Positions 24,165 to 34,842 of a DNA stretch of 64,000 bases are shown here, piece by piece. Position numbers and translations under genes: made by a program. The first letter of the stretch is position 1; every line of letters begins with the position of its first letter. This DNA is from Acarospora socialis (Eukaryota; Ascomycota; Lecanoromycetes; Acarosporales; Acarosporaceae), in the NCBI GenBank assembly GCA_025617375.2, contig JAMYGW020000009.1, positions 1,364,001 through 1,428,000 of the forward strand, given 5' to 3'. Below the pieces are notes generated by a model, which was not told where the DNA came from, searched no databases, and saw nothing but the letters and a program-made list of their open reading frames with translations.

Positions 24165-26772
24165 CTAAGTTAGACTTGCGGCGGCATCGAATGTGGGTCG
24201 CAGGAGACTGAGTCTGGATGACCCGTTGGAGCCGGTCCGTGTCTTCCCGTGTGACGAACGGTCGTTCGACCAACTGCGAGTGACTGTCAACGAAGGCGTC
24301 AAGTGGAGGGGACAAACTCAAATAGGACTTACATTCGGACTTTCATGTCATCACCTGCCGAGGCAAACATGTACGGGTCCCGCGGGTTCCACGCCACAGC
24401 GTTCACGCAGCCCGATCGGTGACCGTCGAGCGTTTCCACGAGCATCCCATTGACTTTGTGCCAGATATAAACACGCGAATCTGTGTAATAAGATGTCAGT
24501 AAAGTCCACGGTAGAGATGCGTCGGGTGGTCCTGCCTTGACTCCCACTGATGACAAAGTTCTCAGCTGCACCTCCAAATTTACTTCGGATGACGAACTGC
24601 CCTTGCTTCTGACCCACGAACCGTCGGACGAGGTCGGCAGTCTCAATCTCGAGCAACTGAATCTCGTTGTCCGCCATGTTGACTAGCATGTACTTGGAGT
24701 CCTCGCTGATGCTGATGCAAGTCAAGGCAACCTTGAGCTCAAAGTTGTACTCCTCTTCTCGACTCCTGTAGTTGTATACATGTATTCGGTTGTCGGTCGA
24801 AATGGTGATCAGCCGCTGCCCATCGGGGGATATTGCACAGTCTTGGACACGATATCCACCGGGCCAGGTGTAAACGTGACGGCCGTTGATATCCCAGGCA
24901 CACAAGTGCGCCTCTATGTCTAATGAGCCCATGACGAAGGTTTGGCCATCCGGAGGCCATGCTGCAGTAGTGACAGGTTGGGCGAGAGGTTCAGTCGTTA
25001 CCAGACACCGTCCGGACTCGAGAAGTCAGTAAGGATGACAGTCAGTCTGGCCGTGATAACTTACTGCCACGTCCCACAACTTCGCCCGATGGTCCATCGA
25101 GCAACTGACTAGCTTTGAGTCGTCGGGACTCCATGTCACATAGGTCACCGCACCTTCGTGTTCCGATAGTCGGTGCAGCACCTCGAAAGAGGTAGTATTG
25201 TAGACAATAACTGTGCGATCTTTACTAGTCGTGGCAAGCATAGTACCGTCGCGAGAAAACTCTAAGAACCACACTTCGTCCGAGTGCTGACTCAACTCCA
25301 ACAAAGTACTTCGTGGGAAAAGACTTGGATCACAGCTGTGGTCAGAATACAGAGAGGGCGATTTGGCAGTATTGTGGTAGAGGCAGTCAAGTATCTGATT
25401 CCGCTTGACTAGGTCCAGGAGGACAGCCAGCCGATGTTCTGGTATCATCACGAAAGGCGATACTGATCCTGTCACGGTCTGTTGGTTGCGCGTTCGGGAT
25501 GTCTAAACCATCTATGTAGACTTACTTGATAATTCGGATAAAAGTTTCTGTCGTGATTGACCTTCAGCTCCGTCCCATCGAGCTTGAGCTTTCAGATCTT
25601 CGGCCGATTGGCACATAATTAGACTGAGCAGATATTAGCCGTATGCGGAGTAAACTGGGCAGCACCATTCCGTCGGCAGTGCACCAAGGACCTTCCTACC
25701 TTGACAAAGCATGCAGCTTCCCTACGTCCTGATTTAAGGGCGTCAACTCTTGCCGTAAAACCATCAAAGCATTTCCAAGATCTCGTTCCTCTAGCAGCTC
25801 AAGGAACTTCTGCTGCCGCATCCAAAATAGCATCTGATCCTTGTCCGCGCCTTCTGCGAGCATAAGCCCTTCGCTTCGGTTCGAGTGCCCATTACTGATA
25901 CTCACACCTCCTCCACTGTCGCCCGAAAAACGTGAGCCGAAGAGTAGATCCTCCGCCTCGGCCCATTCCCCTTGCAGCACTGCGATTCGAAAAGCAGCAA
26001 CGGTCGGGCTTTCAAGTTCGTAACCGCTTTCCCGACTGAGTGTACCTGCAGCACCATTGTAACCCAAATCACTCAGACTTTGAATCAAAAGTCGTGTCAC
26101 TTCCTCCCGGTCATGACCAAAGTATGTCGGCGATGCTGCTCGTGACGTTGATAGAGCACCGTTTGAATATGATGACGCGCCATTGGTGGTAGCCTGTGAA
26201 TGCGAGACGCCATTTGTCGTGTTCGTCAAGGCGGCTTTGTGCAAAGGGGACAATGAGGAACCGTTCGAGAAAGTCCGTGGGCTGTTTGTATTCGAATTGG
26301 TAGCCTCGGCATCCCGACGCATCGTCTTATAAGTATAACGCCTACGCTTGGGCGAGGGTGGCCTCTCTCCGCGGTGGTGGCCGCCGATACCTTCAACTTC
26401 CTGCCTTGGCCGGCCTCGTCTCCTTGTAGTTTGACCTGCAGCTCCCGTCACTCTCGATGGCCCAGAACCCTCGGAGGAGGTCGAAGATGAACGAGAACGG
26501 CGGCGGGTGTTGGGCCTCTGCGCAGGCTCTTCTACACGGCCTGATGCCGCGGCTGCAGAGACGATGGTTTCGGATTCGTCGAGTACAGCCTGTCGTGCTG
26601 ATTGGAGTGGAGACGAGGAGTTTGAAGTTGTTGTTGGGGCTGAGGTTTCCTGGGAAATAGAAGGGTTTAGGAACGTCGAAGTGGCTGGGCGGTCGGATGC
26701 GGGTAGGGTTAGTCGGTCTTGGGGGGCTTCGTCTGCCAGGACGAAGATAGCGGGGGTTCCGCTGAAGCTTGC
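24165..26772 (-). CDS. GID7: GID7/WDR26-type CTLH-WD40 protein (N-terminus unresolved)
   Basis: Ortholog of the WD40 subunit of the GID/CTLH ubiquitin ligase, which degrades gluconeogenic enzymes in yeast. Exons: up to 26772-25700, 25623-25526, 25468-25065, 25016-24536, 24480-24333, 24273-24165. A LisH motif (E-E-V-T-R-L-L-I-Q-S-L) and CTLH region precede WD40 repeats with typical D-R-T-V-I-V-Y, H-R-A-K-L-W-D and S-R-V-Y-I-W ends. The last exon supplies the expected V-R-I-W-S. The frame is open back to 26772 without an ATG and reads protein-like (R-G-R-P-R, basic NLS-like residues), so an upstream exon is likely. The first in-frame ATG is at 26322. The intron at 24535-24481 needs a GC donor to keep G-S-Q-D-S-R. 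Confidence 0.87.
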
Positions 26773-28691
26773 TCAGCGTACCTCTGCAAATCAAGCTCCG
26801 GGGCGTGATTTGCTGATGCGCTTGTGCGAGCTCGGTATTGACAGACGGCAATATCTGTAGAATATTCCGACCGTCTAAGTTGTAGACGGAGGCGGTAATA
26901 AAGTCCTCTGCAGTAGCAATGTTGGCTGATATGCTCGAAGGCAAGGAAGTTATTCCCTATGAAGCCTGGAGGTTTCGATAGTAGTCTGTCGAGATAGCCG
27001 GTGGTCCTATAACACGCTGTAGCGGTAAGATGGAAGCTCACAGAGCCGACGAGTACTCATAAGCTTGTTCAGGCTCAAGTTCGGGCGAATATGTAAGCGG
27101 CCGGCAGACTCTAGCTGCACGACGATAAGGCACTCCAGATAAGGGGTCCAAAATCTGGAGAAATTGGTTCCTCTGCGTAAGCCGGTTCGTTGTCGAGTTG
27201 ACTGTTGATGTACGAGTACGTATGTAGTAGGTAAGTACCGATATGAACTTGACGCTTTCGCTTGCAGGAGTCGGAGACCAAGCACACTGCCTCACACGAA
27301 CCAGCCGGAAGTGCAATTAGGGGTGTAGAAACGCCGACCACCACCTTTGAGGCTTCACTCAACACTTAAGCCGAAGTATCTGCGATATCAAGAGTAGGGC
27401 GAGGTATCAGTGTTCGTGGAAAGGGTCAGAAGAGATCAGGGCCGGTTTTCTGAGGTCCGAGCAGGCCAAACTAACCACTATCTTACTCGAAGGCCCTTTC
27501 GTCGAGAGAGAATGAGTCGTTCAAGACGAAAGAGAGGCTATGACAGACGCCAGTGAAAGTAATTCTTTGAAGGCACTTTATAGGTACGAGGAGTTGTAGG
27601 CAGGGAGAGTACGTGTACTTGAATGGAAAGCAAGTTTCCTGTGCTGTTCAGCAGAACTGGGTTTCTTATATGGCAGTGTTTCAGTCTCTTCAACGCTGTG
27701 GGTATTGAACATCATCGTCCTAGGTCTATTAAGTTTCTACTGTAGATCTTCGTGTAGTTCCTGGTAGGTAGGTAGGTAAGGTAGGTAGGTAAAACATCAG
27801 AGACATCACAGGTTCAAAGACGTCCGCTGATGCGAGCATGTGCTTTATCCCTGTTCTGCCATACCTTGACGGGGTGGACAACCTGCCCTGCTTGGCCCTC
27901 GACATTATTACTTCGAATACACTCGTACCTAAGGTGTTGTCGTTGGCCTGTCCCTCTTAAGGGAGATCTACAGGTACGCTTCGTACCAATCTGAGTTGAG
28001 ACCAGCTGCGAAGCTGGAGATCGACTGATGTACGAGTACTAGGTAAAGTATAGTACCGTGGTAGGGTATGCAATACTGTAGAACGCGCTCCCCAGACACG
28101 TATTATACCTTACCATGGCCCATCAGTTGATGAACAGCAAGATCGATAAGGAACCAGAATTGCGTGTAAGTTCTTATGTTTTCACTTACTGATACGGAGA
28201 GGTAAAATACCTTACCTTATGGTAGGTAAGACACAAAAAGCCAAGGCCTGAGGGGCCAGAGGCCGCATCTTATCGCTTACATCACGGGGTATATCCCATG
28301 TCGATTGATATGCACTAGCCTCAGACCGGGCATGCTTGGTACTTGGTACGAAGTACTACCCTTAGTATGTAGGTAGGCATTTGGAGATACTCGTAGAGGT
28401 CAGGAACATTGGAGGTCGTTCAAAGCAGGTACGCATGGGCCATCAAATGACTTTACACATTCAGAGTTAAAACAGTGTATGCTGGGTCTTCGACACACTC
28501 TGAGAGCTCGTCCTTCATTTTTCGATTTCATATCTAAGAAACGCACCCACCAGCGCTCCCGGTCCGATTCCACTGGAGACTCACTTGACGAGGAAGAGGA
28601 GCAATCAACACCTCTTCCTACTGCCCAACTGTCAGCCTCGCAAGACCCACCATCACCTGTAATCCCGATAGAAGCCCAAAGAGCTTCCACT
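26773..28691. other. Long intergenic region between GID7 and VMA1
   Basis: It holds the unresolved 5' end of GID7 on the minus side and the VMA1 promoter on the plus side. Repeated short motifs are visible: GATGTACGAGTAC at about 27,208 and 28,028, a GTACGAAGTAC palindrome near 28,348, and TAGGTAGG/CCTACC strings. I see no separate gene. A minus-strand open frame at 26,709-27,041 is in a different phase from GID7. Confidence 0.5.
27763..27791. repeat. GGTA microsatellite
   Basis: A run of GGTA units interrupted once by AAGG. Related GTAGGTA or TACCTACC pieces occur at about 28,212, 28,368, 45,528, 49,928 and 52,090. Confidence 0.85.
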
Positions 28692-30960
28692 ATGGCTGCT
28701 GTGAGCTTCCAACTACATCCCCGCCGTCCAACTGATCAGCAAGCTGACCTGGTCGTCTGCCTGTGCAACTAGAACTCCAAGAGAACACGGATGGAAGCTG
28801 GAGAAGAGCAATATGGTAAGCCTCCTGGGTCTAAGTGTCTTTGCTTGTCCAAACGGACCTCACTCAATCACAACAATGCTTTTTAACATGCAAGCTAGGC
28901 TCCATCTTCTCAGTATCCGGGTATGCTCCACTCTTCTCTAGATTTCGGCAGTGCAGCTTATACCAAAAGGCCTGTCATTGTCGCCGAGAATATGATTGGA
29001 TGTGCTATGTACGAACTGGTATGCTCGACTGTCTCCAAAAGCCAGTGCGACCGCCTTGGACGAACGCTGAGTGTGATAGGTCAAAGTGGGACATGATCAG
29101 CTAGTAGGTGAAGTCATCAGGCTTGATGCGGATAAGGCCACAGTGCAAGTGTATGAGGAAACAGGTACACTGAACTTTCTGTACATCACAACCGGTCGAT
29201 GTCTGCGTGGAAGCTGAACACGTCTTTTGGACAGCTGGCGTTACGGTCGGAGATCCTGTGATGAGGACAGGGAAACCTCTCTCGGTCGAACTGGGTCCAG
29301 GTCTGATGGAAACGATCTATGACGGTATCCAGCGGCCATTAAAGTCGATCTCACAGATTGCAAACAGCATATACATACCCCGTGGCATAGCCGTACCTTC
29401 ATTGAATCGCGAGACGAAATGGGACTTCACACCTGGGAACCTGAAGGTCGGAGATCATATTACGGGGGGTGACATCTTCGGAAGCGTGTTTGAGAACAGC
29501 TTGCTCAATGACCACAAGATCCTGCTGCCGCCTCGTGCGAGGGGCACAATCACCCGTATCGCCGAGAAGGGTAGCTACACGGTTGAAGACAAGGTGCTCG
29601 AGGTCGAATTCGATGGTAAGAAGTCAGAGTATACGATGATGCACACATGGCCGGTCAGAGTACCGCGCCCGGTCGCCGAGAAGCTGCCATCGGACTCGCC
29701 CTTCATCGTCGGCCAACGGGTGCTTGACGCTCTCTTCCCCAGCGTCCAAGGTGGCACGGTGTGTATCCCTGGTGCCTTTGGCTGCGGGAAGACAGTCATC
29801 AGTCAATCCGTGTCCAAGTTTTCTAATAGCGACATCATCATATACGTTGGCTGTGGCGAGCGTGGCAATGAGATGGCGGAAGTGCTTATGGACTTCCCTG
29901 AGGTGCGCCCTACGATGCTGACGGCACCTTAAAGATCGCTGATCGTGTTGGTAGCTTTCCATTGACATCGATGGACGAAAAGAGCCGATTATGAAGCGTA
30001 CCTCGCTCATCGCCAACACCTCCAACATGCCTGTCGCAGCCCGGGAAGCTTCAATCTACACCGGTATTACGGTTGCGGAATATTTCAGAGACATGGGTAA
30101 GGATGTTGCTATGATGGCAGATTCTACATCCCGGTGGGCAGAAGCTCTACGTGAGATTTCAGGTCGGTTAGGGGAAATGCCGGCGGATCAAGGGTTTCCG
30201 GCCTATCTTGGTGCCAAACTTGCCTCATTCTACGAGCGTGCTGGGAGGGTTAACTCTCTTGGGAGTCCAGATCGACAGGGTAGTGTCAGTATCGTTGGTG
30301 CTGTCAGTCCCCCCGGCGGTGACTTCTCGGACCCTGTGACGAGTAGCACTCTCGGTATTGTCCAGGTCTTCTGGGGTCTGGACAAGAAACTCGCGCAACG
30401 CAAACATTTTCCGTCCATCAACACGTCTCAATCCTACAGTAAGTACACCACGATTTTGGACAAATTCTATGAAAAGGATCATCCGGAATTCCCTCGCCTC
30501 CGAGATCGGATCAAGGAGCTTCTGTCCAACTCTGAGGACCTTGACCAGGTGGTGCAGCTGGTCGGAAAGTCTGCTCTTGGTGACCCGGACAAGATCACTC
30601 TCGACGTTGCTGGCTTGTTGAAGGACGACTTCTTACAGCAGAATGGTTACAGCGATTACGATCAATTCTGTCCCCTCTGGAAAACGGAGTACATGATGAA
30701 AGCCTTCATGGGTTTTCACGACGAGGCTCAAAAGGCAGTCTCCCAAGGTCAGAGTTGGAACAAGGTCCGGGAAGCGACAAGTGACATCCAGAACCAATTA
30801 CGAAACATGAAGTTTGAAATCCCCAGTGAGGGTGAAGAGAAGATCTCCAAGAAGGTTCGTATATCATTCGATACGCATAGCCAGTAGCGCTGACAATTTA
30901 TAGTACGACCATATACTTCAGAATATGTCGGAAAGGTTTGCCTCGGTCATCGACGAGTAG
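28692..30960 (+). CDS. VMA1: V-type H+-ATPase catalytic subunit A
   Basis: ATP-hydrolysing subunit of the V1 sector that acidifies vacuoles. Eight exons: 28692-28700, 28773-28815, 28899-28920, 28970-29018, 29080-29164, 29235-29902, 29955-30854, 30904-30960; 610 aa, the normal fungal length. The 9-nt first exon (M-A-A) is chosen because its GTGAGC donor and an ACTAG acceptor keep phase into [12 protein letters not shown]; starting at 28791 instead would shorten the N-terminus by nine residues. The P-loop G-A-F-G-C-G-K-T is at about residues 249-256. Later motifs are S-T-S-R-W-A-E-A and [11 protein letters not shown]. The last exon replaces a readthrough tail with the conserved F-A-S-V-I-D-E end. 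There is no intein. Confidence 0.95.
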
Positions 30961-31571
30961 AGGATTGTCAAGGGGGAACGATTATCAATGTCTGGCCTGG
31001 AATCGAGCGTTACACTGGCCTAATCAGATATGGACTTACAACATGCATTGTGCAACATGATTTTGTCCACCACGCTGCCCTCAAGTCGCTGTGCCCTCCT
31101 GTAATTCAAGTATTACTTGGGCTCAACTACTACGTGCATCGTTGTCAATAAGTCGGCACTCATTGAGAGTGTTGTAGGTATAATGCCGTACGAAGTTGAC
31201 GGTGTGTCCTGTTGAGCAATATAAGATCTGTTAGGAAAACCCCCTTTCTCTAAGTATAGTGAATGAAGGGAAGTATCACGTGTTATCTTTGTTCTGTGGT
31301 TTGGCAGAGGTTGTGTTTGAATAAAATGTCTAGGCATTTGCGCCACACTACAAGTACCGGTGACGAAGACAGCACAAGCCTCATTCCCGTATCTTGTCTT
31401 GTGCAGGCAAAGCCACATCCACAATCTTCAATAACAAGGCCCTCTACAAACAATACCTTCCCACGTTACCGAAACACTTCTATAATAAATTAACTCGGTG
31501 TCACAAGTTGCTCTGAGTGCTGCATTCAACATCATATTGTTGCGATAAGACGCGGCACCTCAGCGTCCACG
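30961..31571. promoter_or_regulatory. VMA1 3' flank and VPS1 promoter
   Basis: Both genes run in the same direction. No gene or clear promoter box is recognised; small open frames on both strands look random. Confidence 0.45.
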
Positions 31572-34135
31572 ATGGCTGCCCAAACGGGGTACTCGTAAGG
31601 AGGCCTTGGCCACCTTCACGTACCTGTGCGTCGCTGACGTTGGTTGACAGGATAAATGTGAACGATCCAGGACTAATAACCCTAGTCAACAAGCTGCAGG
31701 ACGTCTTCACTACAGTAGGGGTGAGCAGACTTGCAAGATCGCATGGCTCTACGACACATCGCTGACCAGCCCTACGAATATTCTAGGTCCAGAATCCAAT
31801 AGACCTGCCCCAGATTGCGGTGGTGGGATCGCAGTCAAGTGGAAAGAGTTCCGTTTTGGAGAACATAGTGGGGAGAGATTTGTACGCAGCTTTCTCGGAA
31901 TCTAGGAGGCGTGATGAGGTTGGGTGAGGTGGTGCTGACAAGGCAAATTGCAGCCTGCCACGAGGGACCGGGATCGTGACGAGGCGACCTCTCATTCTAC
32001 AACTTATAAACCGATCCCCGCCAAACAAGCCTCAAACGAACGGTGTCAGCAGTGACGAGGTTAAAACATCAGACAAGGAGTCTAATGCCGATGAGTGGGG
32101 TGAATTCCTCCATATCCCTGGTCAGAAGTTCTACGACTTCAATAAGATTAGGGACGAGATCGTCAAGGAGACCGAATCTAAAACGGGACGCAATGCTGGC
32201 ATATCACCAGCTCCAATCAATCTACGGATATACTCACCGAATGTTTTGACTCTCACCTTGGTGGACCTGCCAGGCTTGACGAAGGTGCCGGTAGGGGATC
32301 AGCCCAGGGATATCGAGAGGCAGATTCGGGAGATGGTCTTGAAGCAAATCAGCAAGCCAAATGCGATCATCTTAGCTGTAACGGCAGCCAACACAGATCT
32401 GGCGAACTCGGATGGGTTAAAGCTTGCAAGAGAGGTGGACCCGGAAGGTCAGCGGACGATCGGGGTACTGACAAAAGTCGACTTGATGGACGAGGGTACA
32501 GATGTTGTGGATATCCTGGCCGGGCGGATTATTCCTTTGCGGCTTGGCTATGTTCCAGTCGTGAATCGAGGGCAGAGAGATATCGAGAATAAGAAGGCCA
32601 TCTCATACGCGTTGGAGAATGAAAAGCATTTCTTCGAGAATCATAAAGCCTATCGAAACAAGAGCTCCTATTGCGGCACACCATACTTGGCTCGCAAGCT
32701 CAACCTGGTAAACCCCCTCATGCGGTAGGTGTAACACAAGAGACTCTTAGCTGACGGCGCGAAATTTCCATAGATCCTCATGATGCACATCAAACAGACT
32801 CTACCAGACATCAAAGCCAGGATCTCAGCCTCACTACAAAAGTATTCCAGTGAGTTAAGCCAACTCGGGGACTCAATGCTGGACAATAGTGCGAACATCG
32901 TTCTCAACATTATAATGGAGTTCTGTAACGAATATCGCACAGTACTGGATGGTAAGTACCAGGAGTTGGCTAGCATTGAGCTCTCCGGGGGTGCTAGGAT
33001 CAGCTTTGTGTTCCATGAGATATATTCGAACGGTATCAAGGCGGTCGACCCCTTTGACCAAGTAAAAGATATGGACATCCGAACCATTCTCTACAACTCC
33101 TCTGGCTCTGCACCGGCACTCTTCGTTGGAACCACTGCATTTGAATTGATCGTTAAACAGCAGATCAAAAGACTAGAAGACCCAAGTTTGAAATGTGTTT
33201 CGTTGGTGTACGATGAATTGGTCCGCATTCTCACTCAACTCCTCAGCAAGCAAATGTTTCGGAGATATCCACAACTGAAAGAGAAGTTCCATCAAGTTGT
33301 CATCAGTTTCTTCAAGAAAGCCATGGAGCCGACGAACAAGCTCGTCAGAGACTTGGTCGCCATGGAATCATGCTACATCAATACAGGACACCCGGACTTT
33401 CTCAATGGTTCTAGGGTAAGTGGCCTTAATCCTCATATTCTCATATTCAGAATATGTCCCGTAATCTTGGTTGTTCATAGGCCAATGGGAAACTAACCGC
33501 ACTATTCAGGCTATGGCCATTGTCAACGAACGACATAGTTCGGCGAGGCCAGTACAAGTCGATCCTAAGACCGGCAAGCCCCTGCCGCCATCGGTACCGC
33601 CTCGAGCAGCCAGCCCGTCCATGGACGCGATGTCAGAAGGGAACTCAGGCTTCTTCGGTAGTTTCTTTGCATCGAAGAATAAGAAGAAAATGGCGGCCAT
33701 GGAACCACCACCAGCGACACTCAAAGCTTCAGGAACTCTTTCCGAGAAAGAGGGGCAAGAGGTCGAGGTCATCAGTAAGCCTTCCGGTATTGTATGCACG
33801 GATTTGAATGCTGATGCCGTTCGTAGAACTACTCATCAACTCGTACTATAACATTGTTAGGCGGACAATGATCGACATGGTACCCAAAGCTATAATGTTG
33901 ACGCTCGTACAGTAAGTCGAAGCTAATCTGGCGCCGAATAACAGCATAGGGCTTACAGCAGCATAGGTTCTCGAAGGAAGAGATGCAACGTGAGCTGCTA
34001 GAGAATATGTACCGCGCCAATGAGCTAGACGACCTGCTGAAGGAAAGTGACTACACCATCCGGCGGAGGAAAGAGTGCCAACAAATGGTGGAGTCGTTGT
34101 CACGAGCGAGCGAAATTGTCAGCCAGGTGCAGTGA
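31572..34135 (+). CDS. VPS1: Vps1-type dynamin GTPase
   Basis: Dynamin-like GTPase for membrane scission at Golgi, endosome, vacuole and peroxisome. Eight exons: 31572-31588, 31651-31720, 31787-31881, 31954-32707, 32774-33415, 33510-33774, 33827-33911, 33967-34135; 698 aa, typical for Vps1. The 17-nt first exon encodes M-A-A-Q-T. GTPase motifs are G1 [10 protein letters not shown]3 D-L-P-G-L-T-K-V-P and G4 T-K-V-D-L-M-D. Middle/stalk sequence and a low-complexity insert ([11 protein letters not shown]) follow. The C-terminal GTPase effector domain ends R-R-R-K-E-C-Q-Q-M...S-Q-V-Q. There is no PH or proline-rich domain, as expected for Vps1. Confidence 0.95.
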
Positions 34136-34842
34136 GAGTGTCAAGCGGGTGTACAAAGGGCTTCTCTCTGGTTGCTTTCCAGCTGGACCTCTTTCTTCTT
34201 TATTTGAACGACACTCTGCATCAGCCCTAAGCTTCTACTACGTTCAGAGCATTGTCAGGGCCAACTGGTGGTTGCTCTCCCTTTGACGGTACCTGATTCC
34301 TGATGTGATACCTATCTTTGGCGTTTATCATCCGTTTGGGTTACTCATGCTCTACCAAAGGGCCACAATGGCACTTGATACTGACTGGTAGGGCAAGCGG
34401 GTTTAGATGGGGCTTTATGTTTATACTCATTACATGTAGCTTAGCGAATAATCTCCGAAATCCCATTGATTACCTACCCTATGCAACTGTTCAGCGCCAA
34501 GTCATGACTCGCATACGATAATCCGGCCTAGATCCTTTGTCCAGTGTTGTCGTACAGCATTGCGTTTTAGTCAAGTCATGATGCATGCGGCGCTCCTTCC
34601 GCCGCAGGGCAGCTGACACCGCGTAGCTCCACTTTAGCGTGTTTGTCAGAACCACCCGCGTTTCCCTTTGTCCTCGTCCACCATCCCAGACCCATTGAAC
34701 AACACTTAAAAGATCGTGTTATCGACAATTCACAGCTCAACACTTTTCGCTCAAGGATCGCGCCTATATATTGCTACAATGCTTCGCTATAATTCGACCA
34801 CCATTGCTCGATTGCAACCAACAACAGTATCATCATCACACA
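34136..34842. promoter_or_regulatory. VPS1 3' flank and DNA ligase promoter
   Basis: No gene is recognised. The part nearest the ligase start is CA/AT-rich 5'-UTR-like sequence with an in-frame upstream ATG at 34771. Confidence 0.4.

Noticed and set aside
23902-24321. 139-codon minus-strand frame downstream of GID7
   Set aside because: Overlaps the GID7 last exon out of phase; the other phase gives the conserved V-R-I-W-S end.
29760-29902. Possible VMA1 intein as in budding yeast
   Set aside because: The P-loop region is contiguous and the gene length is that of the host protein alone.
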